A stretch of 64,000 bases of DNA from Pelagophyceae sp. CCMP2097 (taxonomy: Eukaryota; Sar; Pelagophyceae). The translations under genes and the position numbers were made by a program. The number at the start of each line of letters is the position of its first letter. The first letter of the stretch is position 1. The stretch is taken from contig MU657207.1 in NCBI GenBank assembly GCA_026770575.1, positions 116,902 to 180,901 of the forward strand, written 5' to 3'. This document shows, in pieces, positions 31,014-44,244 of this stretch. The notes under the pieces were generated by a model. That model searched no databases and was not told the origin of the DNA. It was given only the letters and a program-made list of their open reading frames with translations.

Positions 31014-31380
31014 AGGCCGAGCGCGCGACAGGGCCGCAGCGAAACCGGCGTTTAATAATGATAAGGGCTTGTCGGTGGCCGCTCTCCCTTTTCGCTCTCG
31101 ATGGCTCGCTGCTCCCGTCGTGTTGCGCTCTCGATGGCTTGCTCCTCACGTCGTCATTGCGAGTCGAAGACATGGATCCGGGAAATGGTGGCCGCGACGG
31201 GAGACCTCGCAGAGTGCCATGGGAGGGCACGTCGGCGCCTCTCACCCGCCTTGGCATCCGTGGCGGTCAGTCCGGCGTCTGCGCTCGGAGTCGTCCGCAT
31301 TTTCCCAGGGAGGGTTCTTTGCATTTTCCCTGCATTTTCCCTGCATTTTCCCAGGGCGCGGCTCCGCGTTCTCATCAAAG
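31014..31380. other. Convergent spacer with short tandem repeats
   Basis: Between the STI1 stop and the RRM-repeat gene stop. It includes three tandem copies of tgcattttccc at about 31319-31355, plus a near-duplicate ctctcgatggcttgctcc. No gene was seen. Confidence 0.5.
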
Positions 31381-33203
31381 TTAGTGCGGCCGCGCGCTGC
31401 TGAGGGGCAGGCCGCGCCGGTTCTCCTCGATGTCGATTGCGTCGAGGAGGTTTTGTGCGTTGATCGTCGTCGACGCTTTACGAAAAGCCCACGAGAGCTT
31501 CATCAACTCTGTCGACTTAAATCCTTGAATCTGCAACTGCGCTTCTCGCGCCACCGCGTCGAACAGCAAAGGCGCCTCGACGCCCGGCTTGGCAAAGGCC
31601 CACGCCGTGTTGGACAGCGCCTGCGGCGTAAACGAGCCAATCTTCGCCGGCGCCTCGTCAGCCATGGCTTCAAATAACAGAGGCGCCGCGACGCCGGCCG
31701 TCGTAAAGGCCCACGCCGTATTCGAAAGTTCCTGCGACTGGAACGTCGACATCTTCCTCGTCGCCTCGCCAGCTAAAGCTTGAAAAAGTTCGGGGGCTTG
31801 TTTGTTCGCCGTCGCGTAGGCCCAGGAAATGTTCGCCATCGCCCGCGGGGAGAGCGCGGCGACCTTCTTTTGCGCCTCGACGGAGACGGCTTCGTACAAG
31901 CGCGGCGCCTGTACATTCACCTTTGCAAAGGCCCATACGGTGATACCGAGGTCCTGCGGATTGAACAAGGCCATCTTCTTCGAGGCCTCGACGGCGACGT
32001 AGTCAAAGAGCGCCGGCGCCGAAAAGCCCACCGCCGCAAAGGCCCAGACGACGTTGGCGAGCTCCTGCGGCTTGAAGCCGTCGATCTTCTGCGTCGAGGC
32101 TTGAGCGAGTGACTCGAAGAGGTCCGGCGCTTCAAAGCCCGCGGTGGCGTAGGCCCAGGCCACGTTTGCCAGCTCCTGGGGCTTAAACGTCTTCATCTTG
32201 CGCCGCGCGATCTTGGCCATGGATTCAAAGAGGAGAGGCGCGACGACGCCCGCCGTGGCGTAGGCCCAGACGGTGTTGGCCACGTCCTGCGAGTTGAACG
32301 TCGTCGCCTTGTTTCGCGCCGCGCCAGCAAGCGCTTCGAATAACGCCGGCGCCTCGACGCCCGCCGTCGCATAAGCCCACAACGTGTTGGTTAAAGCCTG
32401 GGCCTCAAACGAGTCGATTTTGTTGCGCGACTCCATTGAAACGGCTTCAAACAGGCCTGGGGCTTCGACGTGCCTCGAAATCTTGGCCAGACCCCACACA
32501 ACATTCGCCAAACCGCGCGTCTCCCACAAAAGAGCGTCGTTCTTGATGCTCGCCGTCGCGCGGCCCACGAGCTTCTGCAGCACCGGGGCGGTGGACGGGT
32601 CGAACCTAAAGTGGCGCTTGATGTGATCTGTGGCCGGTCGCGGCTCTGCCAGGCATCTGTCAGGATGCCCCGGACGCGGGCGCTTTGCGTGCGGCCGAGG
32701 ACGCCGATGCGGTGTATCGCCGTCGCCAGGTTCACGTGGTCAAAGTTCTTCGCCGCGACGCCAAAGAGGTTCAACGTCTCCGTGGCCGTCTCGCAGTCGC
32801 GGATCTGCTTGTTGAGTAGAATAGCCTTGTGGTTCTTCGTTTTCTCCTTGGGCGACTTGGAACTAATCATCGGCCTCAACGGCTTCAACGGCGGCGGCTT
32901 GCCGCGCTCGAGGAAGATGGACTTGCCCGAAATCTTCACGTTTTTCATCTGGCCGACTATTTGAACGATGTCGACGCCGTCTGCCAGCGTCACGAACGCA
33001 ATGCCCTGCGCGCCCCCAAGCTCGTGGTCTGTAGGCACTCTGACTTGGCCGAGGTCGCAGACGCCGTCAAACGCCGCTCGAACAGAGGCCACCGTCGCCT
33101 CGCGAGGCAGGCCGCGCACGAAGATTTCCGACTCGGAGAGGCCGCTGGCACATCGGCGCTGCGGGCGCAGGCATCGCGCCGGACGCAGGCAGCGCAGCGC
33201 CAT
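31381..33203 (-). CDS. RRM - 37-residue repeat protein lacking RAP
   Basis: Exon 1 starts at the ATG at 33203 with an Arg-rich leader (MALRCLRPARCLRPQRRCAS) typical of mitochondrial import. An RRM follows: IFVRGLPREATVASVRAAFD, GGAQGIAFVTLADG. A spacer shared with the RAP paralogues (HVNLATAIHRIGVLGR) precedes a splice near 32640 whose exact sites are unresolved. The main exon (31381 to about 32620) carries about ten 37-residue repeats such as TFNSQDVANTVWAYATAGV. The gene ends ENRRGLPLSSARPH with no RAP domain, unlike the two relatives in this window. It may be a RAP-less adaptor or a shortened paralogue. Organelle RNA binding is inferred. Confidence 0.7.
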
Positions 33204-33379
33204 TTGCGATGATGGCACCGGGTGCCTCCCCGAGGGCTCGACGGCCGAAGCGCGTCACACGCAGGTCACGCGAGTCGCAGGAGAGGGCGCGTCGAGACGG
33301 CCCGGCCCGGCGTCGTCGCTGATCTCCGAAAAGGGTGTGTGATTACAATAGGGTTTGTTCGTAACGCGGCCAGGCGGCC

Positions 33380-36300
33380 TCACTCGGCCAGGCAGAGGGC
33401 GCAGTGCAGGGCGGCCATGGCGTTTGGGAAGTCCTTTGCGACGCGGAGGCAGGCGGCGAGGTGCATGTGCAGCGGCGTCATCGTTGGGAGCGAGTCCAAG
33501 GCGGCCCGTAAAAGCGAGACGGTCAATTCCCGATCCCCGTCGCCGAGGCCGTCGGCATCGTAGACGGCGCCGAGGACGGCGGCGGCGTGGTTCGCCAAAG
33601 CGATTGCCGCGGAAGCCTGCGGCGGCAGCCACGCGGGCCGCACGTCTCGCGCGGCGGCGTCCAAGGCGGCGCACGCGGCGCGCATGTAAACCCGCGCCGA
33701 TTGGAAGTCGCGCTGCAATAAAGCCGCGACGCCGAGCGTCGCCCTCAGTAAAGCGTCGGACGCGCGGCCGTCGCGCCGCGCAGACGTCGTGGGCCGCTTT
33801 GCGCTGCTGCGGCCCGCCCCGTCTCCGGAACAGCGCGGCGACTGGAGAAGGAGCGCTTCCGTGGCGCGGTTGGCGGCGGCGTCAAAGTGTCTGGTGGCGA
33901 GGCAGTTCGTCGCGTCGCACCAGAGCAAATGTGCGGCGGCGTCGGATTCCGCGGACCTGAGGGCGGGAAGGAACGACCTTGCCTTGAAATACCAGTCTGC
34001 TGCTTTCACAGAGTCGCCCCGCCTTTGGGCGATGACGCCGAGGTGCGAGTACAGGCGCAGCCGCGACGCAAAGTGCCGCGACTCCAAGTAATCGCCGGAA
34101 AGCAGCGCCGCGCCGCGCCGCGCGGGGCGGCCCCCGTCGCCAAAGTAGCGCGACCGCCGCGCGCGCTTCGCCGCCTCGTGCACCTACCGCGAGGCGTCAA
34201 GGCAGCGGGGCTTGGCGCGTGCGGCAACGGGGCGCGGCAACGAGGCGTGAGTCAAGGATGGTTTTCCGGGTATTCTCAAAATGGTACGCCCCACGACGCC
34301 GCAACGAACGAGGAGTTCCTTGTGGGCGCCGTCGACGTCGCCTCGGTCGAAGCGATCCGCGGCCACCGCCGCCGCCGCCAGAGCGTGCTGCCTCTGGGCG
34401 ACGGCCGACGCGGACTCGACGAGGCGGCTGGCCAGCTGGTAAGCCGCGTCCGTCTCCGCCGGGACCGGCTTTTCCCGCCGTTTCCTGGCGGTCTGCGGCG
34501 GCTCCTGCGGCGGCTCGCGCGCGTCGGCGGCGTCGCGCAGGATCGCGGCGGCGTTGTAGCGGATTTTGGCGTCGTCTGGGGAAGAGTGCATGCCGTGCAG
34601 CGCGACTCTTAAAGCGAATGCCCGCGCCTCAGTCGCGTCCACCGACACAGCCGTCTGCTGCACCGCCCGCGCTTCCGGCCCGAGGCCCTGCAGCGCCGCT
34701 CTTGAGAGCTTGGCCCAGAAGCGCGGGCTCACTTTGGGGCCAGTTTTGTTGCTGTCTAGAGCGCTCTTCACCGGCGCCTTTGCGTCAATCGCCGCCCGGG
34801 CGGCTCGGGCGTCCAGCTCGCCGGCGAAGCGGATCCAGTCCTTGTCGCCGCGCGCCACGCCCGCGTCCTCGGGAGGCGGCTCAAGCTTTGGCGGCGGTGC
34901 CGTTGAGGCGCGGCGCATGTTCAGCGCGCCGGGTGGCTGGACCGAGGCGCGGCGGATGTTGGTGTGCGCGTTTGTCACGTTCGCGGAGACGGCGAGGGAG
35001 ATGCCGCCGGAGAGTCTTCGGCGAAGGGCGAACTTGGTCGCGAGGTCGTCCGCCGCGCCTCGGAAGACGCGCCCCGGCGCGTCCGCCTCGTCCGCCGCCG
35101 CCATGGCGGCGTACGTGTTCATGGCCAGCGCGATGCCGCCGCACGCCTCGGCGACGGCGCCTCGATTCAACGCTTTGAGACCGAGGACGGACCCGAACGC
35201 CGCCGCGGCCTCTGCTGCCCTCCTCGAAGCGCCTTTGCGCGACGCCGTCGAGGGCCGGCCGCCGTCCACGCGGAGGAGGACGACGCCGCGCCGCAGGAGG
35301 CCGTCGACGCGGGAGGAGTCGCCGACGGAATCTTCGCCTTTCATAAAAGGTGTTTCCCACATCGTCTCTGAAAACAACAAACGCGCCGCGGGCAGGGGCG
35401 AGGACAAGGGCGAGGATTCGGGCTTGTGGACGTGTGCCTTGTCGAGGGGCCTGTCGAGAGGCCTGTCGAGCGATCTGAGCGACTGGTCCACGTGCGCGAG
35501 CATCCATCCCGTGACGTTGCGGTGCTCGTGGCCAGGCGGAGACGCGTCGATATCGCCCGCCGCCGCCGCCGCCGCGACGGACGTGCGCCGCCGCTTGGCC
35601 GACGGCGGCTTGCCTCCCCGGAGCGCGAGCTCGATGGCCGCCGCCTCGTCGACGTCGGCAAGAGAAGCCTCGTCAAAATCGCCGCGCCAGGCGCGCACCG
35701 CCGCGCGGTTCGACAGGCACGCCGCCACGAGGAACAGGCCGCGCCGCCGCGCGCCTACATTGCGTTGCGACTTCGATGCAAGGCCTATGTTCTACGCAAC
35801 AAGGGACGCGCCGTCGTAGAGCGCGTCGGCGGCCCCCGCGGCGGCCGTGGGCGGCGGCGCGGCTTCGGCGTTGACGGCGTCGAGCTTGGTCCGCCGGCGC
35901 CGCGCGAGGACGGCCGCGTGCGACAGGCCCGCCTTTGCGTTTGCATCCCGGGCGGCGGCGAACGCGGCCACCGTCCCCGACACAAAGGCGGCGACGCTCG
36001 CCCCCAGCAGCGCGGCGGTGCGCTGCTTCTCGTGCTGCGCCTGGACGCGCGCGCGAACGACGTGCAGCGCGTTTGTGAAATCTTCGGCCGACGAGGCAAA
36101 GTCAGAGGTCAGCGCTTTTGCGACGCCGCGGTTGTACAGCACCGCCCCCAGCAGCGCGGCGACGGCGTCGTCCTCGATGAGCAAAGGGTCCGCGTCGCCT
36201 GGGGCGGAAAGGGCCACGGCGCCGCGCGCCGCCGCGTCGTGCCAAGGGGCGCGCGCGACCAGGCTCCCGTATATCCCTGCCAACGCCTCGTCGAGGTCGT

Positions 36301-39300
36301 CTACAGCTTCGGGTGACGCGTCGAGCTGGATGCGCAGAGCGGACCTTGCGGAGAGCACGGACGCGACGAGGAACGCGTTGCCGGCCGCGTCTTCCAAGGC
36401 TCTATTCTGGTCTCTCAAAGCGCCTTGGAAGTCGCCCGCGTACGCGAGCAGCTCCGCGCGGCTCAGGCGCGCCTCGACAAAGGCCGGGTGTTGCTTTAAA
36501 GCGGCGTCCAGGTCCTGCATGCCCAAAGCGTCCGCCGCCGCCGCCGCGCCCAAAAGCTGGACGACGCCGTCCTGCGCCATGGGACGCATCGACTCGCGCC
36601 GCGCCGCCGAGACGACGACGGGCTGCGTCAGCAACGCGGCGCGGTCGCGCTCCGCCGCGATGCGGTCAAAGTACGACGGCTCGAGCATGTCGCAGACCTA
36701 AGGCGAGAATCAAAAGGTTGACTCTTGTGCCACCCGTGTCTCGCGTAGCCCCCCCCGGCGTGCATCTGCGATGCTGCCCACGCTCGTGTGTCACCCGTGT
36801 CTCGCGAGGGTTGCGGGTCTTCCCCCGGCGTGCATCTTCGTCTCTCTGTCATCACGTTTCCAGTTTTGCCAGCCGGCGTCGTCGGCGCGGGTCTCGGACG
36901 GCGTCCTTGAGCGCCTTTGCGTCGCCCAGCGCCGGCGACGCCTGGCCCTTGACCGGCTCCACCGTCGCCTTGACGAACTGCGTCAGGACGAGGGGCAGCA
37001 GCGACTGCGTGGACGGCGTCTTGGAAGGAGCCTTGGACGACGCGACCTTATTTTTCGACTTTTTCCTCGAAGGCCCGTCGTCGTCCCTCTCAGTCTGCGG
37101 CGCGGGTCCCACGGCATTTTGTGGCACGCCTTCCACCGCCGCGCGGGCCTCTGGCGGCACCGGCGACGCTTGGCCCGGGCGCGCCGGTGACGCCGCGCCC
37201 GAGGCCGGCTGCGAGACGGGCGCCGCCGCGGCGCGGGCGAATGCGCCGCCGTGCCGGAGCGTCGACGCGGCCGCGAAGAGGGCTTTGTCGAAGAGGACGA
37301 GGGCTCGCCCCAGTTGCGCCGGCGAGAGCACGTACCCCGCCCAGACGGGCTTGGCGCTCTGCGGCGGCGGCGTGCGCCGAGCGGAGCCCGCCTTGAGCGG
37401 CGGGCCGTGCGGCCTTCGTCGGATGGAGGACCGCGAGGGGGTCTGCGCTTTTCGAGTCTGCTCGGACTCCAAATCTCGTGTTGAGCCTTCTGCCGCCAGC
37501 GCAGCCTCGTACAAGAAAACCGCCTCGCCGAAGCGGTGCTTCGCCGCATCCGCGTCGCCGGAGGCGCACTCGTAACGCGCGGCCAGGTGGCACACTTTCG
37601 CGCGGTCCACGAGAGCGGATGCTTTTGCAGTTGCTTTTGCAGCGCCCTTCTCCCTGAAAACGTCCGCGTCGGACGCCACCGACGGCTTGGCGGACGCTGC
37701 CGACTGCGGCTTGGAGGACGCGGCTGACTGCGGCCTGGCGTCGTCTTCTTTCTCCGCGGGTTCGGCCAGGCCGTCTAGAGCATGCTTGGCAGCGTCCAGG
37801 TCCCCGCAAACCAAAGACGTCTCGACGACGCCGAGCGCCGCCCGTCTTAAAGTCTCGCCGTCGCCAGACTGCCGCGCCAGGTGCGCCGCCTCTTGCAGCG
37901 TGACGTGCGCGGCCGCATCGTCGAAACGAGACCGTTCGAGTTGCGACCGCCAGATCAACTGCAGCGCCCGCGACGCCACCACCGGCGCCGCAGCCGGCGT
38001 CGTCGCGCGAGAAGCGCCCGACGGCCGCCACACCGTTTCCGCAGCGCGCGTCGCCGCGGCGGCGGCGGTCCCTATGCCTTTGCCGTGCGCACGGACCGAT
38101 TTGGAAATGTCCCCGGTTTGGAAGCTTTGCGGTCCGGCGAGGTGCAAATGTTGTTCCAACACGCGCGTCGCCGTGTGCGTGTCCGGCGCCGCGCCGCTCT
38201 GCGCCAGGGCGGCGTCGTTGGCCTGCCACACGGCGAGGGCCCGGAGCCTTGAGACTTCTGCGTCGCCGGGGAAGAGATGCGCCAAGTGCGCGTACTGCCG
38301 CGCGCACGCGCCGTGCTGCCTGCGCTGCGCGGCCACGGCGGCCAAGAGGAGTCTGGGCCGCGCGTGGCTCGCGGGCGACGCTTGTGGAGGGCAGCGCTGC
38401 TTGAGTGCGGCGACTGCGGCTTCGGCGGCATCGACGTCCCTCAGTGCGTACAAAAGCAGCCTTCCTCTTTCCACGTGCGCCTCTGCGCATTTCGGCTCCG
38501 CTTCCAAAGCGAGGCGCAGCGAGACGACGGCGCCCCGCGGGTCGCCGCTCTGCAGGAGCAGGTCGGCGCGGCAGCAACGCACGTCCGCGCGCCCGTCCTC
38601 CACCGCCGTTGCAACGTCCGCGAGCCCGGCGTCAAAGTCGCCACCATCCGCGGAGACGGCGCCGCGCACGCACAGCGCCAGGCTGCCCCAGCGCGCCGCA
38701 AACTCGCCAGACTCGGAAGAGGCCTCTGAAGGCTCCTCAGAGGCCGCGGCGGCCGCCGCGTCGGCGCCCCGCGCGTCTCGGAGGAGGCCGACGCACTTCG
38801 TCGCCTCGTCGGCGGCATTGCGCCCGTCGCCGAGGGCGTAGGCCGCGCGCGCCAGGAGCAGCGTCAGGCCGCCGGCTAAAAGCAGCACGCGGGCCGAGCG
38901 CCGCGCTGCCGCGGCGTTGGCCGCGTCGTCCGCCGGCGTCGAAGCGAGCCTCGGGACCGCGGCTGTGCAGACGGCGTCGCGCAGCTGCGCCACGGCGGTG
39001 ACGAGCGCCTCGGGCGCATGCTTGTCGGCGCTTGGCGGCGCTTCGCTGCGGCACGCTTCTAAAACGGCGGCGGCGAGCTCCGCGCAGTGCCGCAGCGGCA
39101 CGCGGTCCAGCGCTTTCATCGCGGCCCGGAAAGCGGCGAGGGAAAAGTCCAGCGACGCGCCGAGCAGCGCGGCGTCGGTTCGGCCGGAGAGGCGGTAGTC
39201 CACGAGGCGCAAAGATGCCAGCTCAAAGCCTGGCCGCCAACCTAGTCAAGCGTTTCGGGCCTCTGAACCCTCGGATACGCCCCCTCTCGCAGATAGCGCA

Positions 39301-42300
39301 CCGTCGGATGCGCTCGCGAGCTTGAGCGCCGAGGCGGCCTCGTCCGCGGCACCTTGGGCGTCGTCCAAGAGCTTTAGGGCCTGCGCGCGCAGGGCCCAGA
39401 GCGGCTCCTCGTCGACGTCCGTCCACATCGCGGCTGTGCTGGCGGCGGCGGCTTGCTGCGCTCGGAAGCTGCCTCGCGAGAGCGTGGGCTGCGATTGGGC
39501 CTTTCTTGACAATTTTACGTCGGCAAACGCGTCTTCGCGCAGCGCCGCTTTCGTTTCCCCGTCGGCGCCGTTCGCCAAGTGCGCTCGGGCCACGGCCCGC
39601 GCCGCGTAGTTGAACGCCGCCGCGAGAGGCGCCCTCTTCTTCGTCAAGCCGCTTGAGAAGGTCAGACTGACGTCCACCGAGACCTGGTGCCACATACAAA
39701 GTTGCATCCATGCCTTTAATCGGACTTGTAAAGCCGCCGCCACCGCCGCCGCCGCGGCGGAGACTGGGGCGTCTGTGATTGCCGCAGTACTGAACATGAC
39801 GCAATCACGCCAAGCCCGCCGTTGATACGCCTGCCGCGCCAACCGCAAACAAGCATCCACTTTCTTGGCCGGCTCAGCGCCGCGCGCCGCCGGCGACACG
39901 TGCCGCGGAAAATCGGTGCAAGGTAAGACGCGGTCCATGGCCACGCGCCTTTGGAGCAGCGGTCTTGCGTGCTTCGACTCCGCCCCGCCCATCCCGAGCA
40001 TCGCCAACCTGTCCGCGGCGGCGTCGTCGTCCGCCGCCTCGGAAGGGTCCATGGCTTGGATGATTGCCTGCAGCTCCACGCGCGCCCGACGCTCCGCTCG
40101 GAGAATGACCAGCGAACTCCGCCGCGCCGCCGCCGCCGCGCCGTCCTGCGAGCCGTCCGCGGCCGGCTGAGGCTGCGACGCCGGCGTCGGCGGTTCGTCG
40201 TCTGAAACCCAGTCGTCGGAAATGTCGCTGTCGCTGCTGCCGCTCTCCTCCGACCCCGCGGACGCCGCCGACGCCGAGGCCTCAGACGCCGTGGCCACTG
40301 ACGCGTCCGGCGTAGACGGCCGCCGCAAAAACGGTGGGTCGGGCGCGACGGCGGCGGCCAAGGCTGCCGCGGCGGCGGCTTCGGCTTCGGCGGCTTCGGC
40401 CGCGGCCATGGCGGCCGCCGCGGCCATGGCGGCGGCCGCGTCCATGGCGGCGGCCGCGGCCATTGCGGCGTCCGCGGCGGCGGCTGCAGCCGTGTCGTCG
40501 TCGTCCGCAGGGACGGACGCGTCGATGGTTGCGTCGAAGGTGGCGTCGTCGACGGCGGCTCCGGGAATCGCGTCGAAAAACGTCCCATCGGACGACGCCG
40601 TCGACGATGGCGGCCGCGACGGCTGCTGCGATGGCGCCGACGGCGGCCGCGATCCAAAGTCGTCTGCGGCAAAGGCGGCGTCGCTGGCCGGTGAGGCCAG
40701 GCCCGGCGACTGGTCGCCCATGTTGGACGAGTCCGGGTCGACGGCGTCGTCGGTGGCGTCGTCGTGCGCCGAGTCGTCTTGCCCCGCGTCGTTGAGCGGT
40801 GCGTCGGGGAAGGCGGCCGGCGCCGTCTTTGGCCGGCTCGCGTCCGCCTGGCGCGACGGCGGCCGGGCGCGCGATCGCGGCCGCGCGGGCGACTCGCACG
40901 TGGCCTCTTCCGAGTCTTCAGGGTCTTCCTGGATGGCGTCGAGGTCCCCCGAACCAAAGTCGCCCACCGATGTAAGGTCGACGGGCGGCGCCCGCCGCGG
41001 CGGGCTCTTGCCGGCCGGCGCCGCCTTGAGGCGTTTCGGCTGGACGGCGAACGTCGTGGTCTTTTTCTTCGCGAGGGGCGTGACAGGCGCGACCTTGGAC
41101 TGCCAGAACTCGAGCGACTTTTGCCCAGCCGACTCGCCGCGTTCGAACATGGGCGTCTGGTACGCAAAGAGCTCTAGCGCGGCGTCGATGCGATTCGGGC
41201 CGTCGCAGTCGGCTTTTGTTTTGCCGAGGATTGTGGGCGGCGGCACCGCACCGCGGGCTAAAGCGTTGATCAGAAGCATCACGTTCGTCCTCGGCGCCAC
41301 GGCGCGCCCACCGACTAAAAGCCGGGCGACGTCGCCAGCGGAGAGCTGCTTCAAAGACTCTGGGACAAAGTTCAAAAGAAGAGGCCACGCCGCGAGCTGC
41401 GCCTCGGCGTCGACGTGGCCCAGCTTGGGCATGGCCACCGCGCGCTTCTCCGGCGCCGGGGGCGGGTCGTACAGCGGCGGCCGCGGCGGCGCGAAGAGGT
41501 CGTCGTCGAACATGCCGCGGTACGGCGGCTCTGGAAAGCCGCGGTACGGCGGGTCCGGGACGTTTCGGTCTGGGAAGACGAGGCGGTCCGAGTCTCCGAG
41601 GAGTTCAAACACGGATCGATTCTCGAGGCCGGTGGCGTCGTGGACGTCGCCGTCGGCGTCCCCCGAGGATCGGCGGCGGCCCTTGAGGATGAGGTTTGCG
41701 ACCGACTCGGACAGGTGCACGCTCGGCGCGGGGACTGGCGCGGCCTCCTGCACAATCGCGTCTTCCGTCGTGCCCTGCGCCCCCGGCCGGAGCCAGTCGT
41801 ACGACCCAAAGGTCAGCTGCGAAGACGTCGGCGTCGGCGGCGCCGGCGCCGAGAGCGCCGAAACTTCCGCGCCGAAGCTTCCGCGTTCGAAGACGCGCGG
41901 CGCCGGCGAGTTTGCCTGCTGCGGGCCGTCGAAGAGCGGGTCGCCTTTGAGAAGAAACGCCGGGGGCCTCGCCGCGACGACGAGGCGCCGGTGCGCGCCC
42001 ATCGACGCGCCCGTCGACGCGCTCTTCGGCCGCCGCGGCCGCGCGGGCGGCTCCGGCGTCGGCACCGCGTCGCCCGCGGGGCCCGCCTTGCCGCGCGGCA
42101 AATTTGTGTGGCCGCCCGACTGCGGCTCGGGCCTGTCGTAGGCCGACGAAGCGACGAAGACGTCGCCTGGGAGGTCGTTTTCGGCAGCTACGCGGCGCGA
42201 AGAGGTCAGCAGCGGCGTGCCATCGTCAAACCTGCCGCTCTGCAGAACCAGCGGCGCCTACGGTGCGGGACCTGCGACCATGCACCGGCAGAGCCACGGA

Positions 42301-42661
42301 CCGCGACGACCGCGCCCCTAAGACGGCCCACGGACGCACCTTGGACGGCCGCGGGTCCGAAGCGCGCGCCTTGGTGGCGTACGACCGCACGCCGACGATC
42401 AGGCTGTCCGGCGTCGGCGAAAGCGACCTAGCGCCGCCGCGTCGAGCGCGCCGCCACGTCGACGGCCCTCTGCGGCCCCGCGACGCGGGCGTGCAGGCCG
42501 ACGCACCCGGCGGCGGCGCTCGGCGTCTGCGCGGCGCCCTGCGGCCGCTGCAGCGCGGGCATCGGCAGCGGCGCGGCCTCGGACGGCGCCGCGCGCTTCG
42601 GCGGCCCCGTGCGCAGCCGCTGCACCTTTTTGGCTGCAGCGTCCCTCGCACCCCAATTCAT
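33380..42661 (-). CDS. Very large TPR-type protein
   Basis: Five exons join in frame to 2,758 residues: complement(39302-42101), (36900-39241), (35812-36697), (34310-35754), (33380-34183). More lies upstream: the frame stays open to an acceptor near 42225, and an ATG at 42661 begins a likely first exon (MNWGARDAAAKKVQ). The N-terminal third is Pro/Ala-rich and disordered with a long Ala tract. The rest is tetratricopeptide-like helices (AWRDCVMFSTAAITDA, FELASLRLVDYRLSGRTDAALLG, EARLSRAELLAYAGDFQGAL, LSNRAAVRAWRGDFDEA, HLGVIAQRRGDSVKAADWYF). The 60-bp intron at 39242 has a GTGCGC donor; that at 35755 appears to be GC-AG. No family name is certain. It could be two or more genes if a junction is wrong. 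Confidence 0.6.
36725..36840. repeat. Imperfect direct duplication in an intron
   Basis: cacccgtgtctcgcg followed by cccccggcgtgcatct occurs twice (about 36728-36770 and 36790-36838) inside the proposed 202-bp intron of the TPR gene. Confidence 0.7.
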
Positions 42662-43185
42662 GGACCCGCCCGCGAGGCCCGAAAGCCTCCGGGGTCCCCG
42701 ACTTCGGGTCCCGACTCAGCACGAGGCCGCGAGCGCCCCCAAAAAACAAAGGCCTGGCACAACCGCGCAGTCGCTAAAACGACCCGTCGTTGGAACGGTA
42801 TCCGCGAGGACACAGCGCCGAATACCGGCCGGGCGGGTCGTTGTAATTCCCCCGACGACGCTAGACGCTCGTGGGTCGTGCGGGGTTTATCGAGACAAAA
42901 ATCGCCTGAGTTGACACTTTGTGCCTTGCATCTCTGCTGGGGCGCTGCTCGGCGGGCCTGCTCGCAGCCCTCGTTGTTCCTACGCATGGAGATGCCATGT
43001 ATCTTGCCGCGACTGGTCAGATTCACCATCAACAACGCGCCCAAAGTTTCAAACTTTCTTCCGACCTTCCGAAGTCAATTTCAAATCGGAAAGTCAACGC
43101 GACGCACGACTGCCACGACGCACGACTGCCACGACGGCCCACGACTGGAAAGGAAAGAGATCATCCTTCGAACGAGCAGCTCCTC
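42662..43185. promoter_or_regulatory. Divergent intergenic region
   Basis: Separates the probable start of the large TPR gene (minus) from the PX gene (plus). It contains a tandem duplication of gacgcacgactgccac at about 43097-43134. The putative upstream extension of the PX frame (from 42919) looks non-coding. Confidence 0.35.
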
Positions 43186-44151
43186 ATGGCCAGCCCCCTG
43201 CCTGTTCCAGACCTCCAAGGACAACCCATGGACGCGGATGCAATCGCCGAGCGGTCGGCGGGGTGGAGCATGGCACGCATGACGGACCCCACGTCTTCGC
43301 CGGAGGGCCGCGTCTCCGCGAGGCGCGTCTTCCTCGAGGTTTTGGAGCCGTGGATCGTCACCGTTTCGGCATCGGAGGCGCCGGCGTGGGACCACGACGA
43401 CGCAGTCTGGTACCGCGTGGAAGTCTCCTCCGACGACGGCGCGACTTCTGGCACGTCACGCAGACGCTACCGCGAGTTCAAAGCTTTGAACCGCGCTCTA
43501 CGCGGCCGCGGCATCGCGACCGAAGCGCAGTTCCCGGCGAAATTGAATGCTGCGGCGGCCGTCTGGGCCGCGCTCAGCTCGGCCACTTCGCCGCCGGACC
43601 GCGCAGAGGCCCTCCACCTCTGGCTCGCCACCGTCGGCGCCAAGCGGCACGACCTCGACGCCCAGGCGCACGCCGTCTTCACCATGCGAATTGCAGCGTC
43701 GGAAACCCTTTGCAGCAATGACAAACGGGAGAGCGGCGTCGGACCGGAGATCTCTAGGTTTTGCGGCGTCGTGGAGCCGGACATTGAGCTGGTCCTCGCG
43801 CGCGGCGACGACGACTTCCTGACGAAGCAGAATGCGGAGCTGAAGCGCGCCAACTGGGAAAAGGCCGGCCGGCTCGCAATCGTCGAAGCCGCCGCCGCGC
43901 ACCTCGCGAGTCCCCTCCCGCTCCCGCTCCCGGAACGTCTCACTCTTCGCGCTTAGGCGGCGGAGACGGCCGACATGGCGCGCGAGCTCCAACGCGCGCG
44001 GCGGGCGCTGTGCGTGCCGTTTGCGCCGCGTCCGCCTTCTTCGACGGCGCGCTACGCTAGGGAGCAGCAAATGTTTGACGACGCGCAGTGCCGCTGCTAC
44101 CTGCCGCAATTCATGGTCGCCAGCACGACAGTCAACTATGTCAGGTGCTGA
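43186..44151 (+). CDS. PX-domain phosphoinositide-binding protein
   Basis: The start is the ATG at 43186 (MASPLPVPDLQGQ). A PX domain occupies about residues 45-150: LEPWIVTVSASEAP, WYRVEVSSDD, SRRRYREFKALNRAL, the FPAK loop and a final helix ALHLWLATV. A charged coiled-coil region follows (LTKQNAELKRANWEKAGRLAI). A second exon begins at 43957 after a TTAG acceptor (AAETADMARELQRARRALCV) and ends YVRC with stop at 44149-44151. The donor is unresolved (GTCGAAG near 43882 keeps frame). PX domains bind PI3P on endosomes; sorting-nexin-like function is inferred. Confidence 0.7.
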
Positions 44152-44244
44152 AACGCGGCGAAAAAACTCTCAGTGGAGTGTGTACCAATACCAGAAGAAG
44201 AAGCAAGACACACATCATGATTATAAATTAAAGATACCCCCGCG

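Noticed and set aside
40222..42141. 639-codon open frame on the plus strand
   Set aside because: It is antisense to the long TPR gene. GC-rich codon bias keeps the opposite strand open, and the translation is a Ser/Gly/Ala-rich shadow with no motif.
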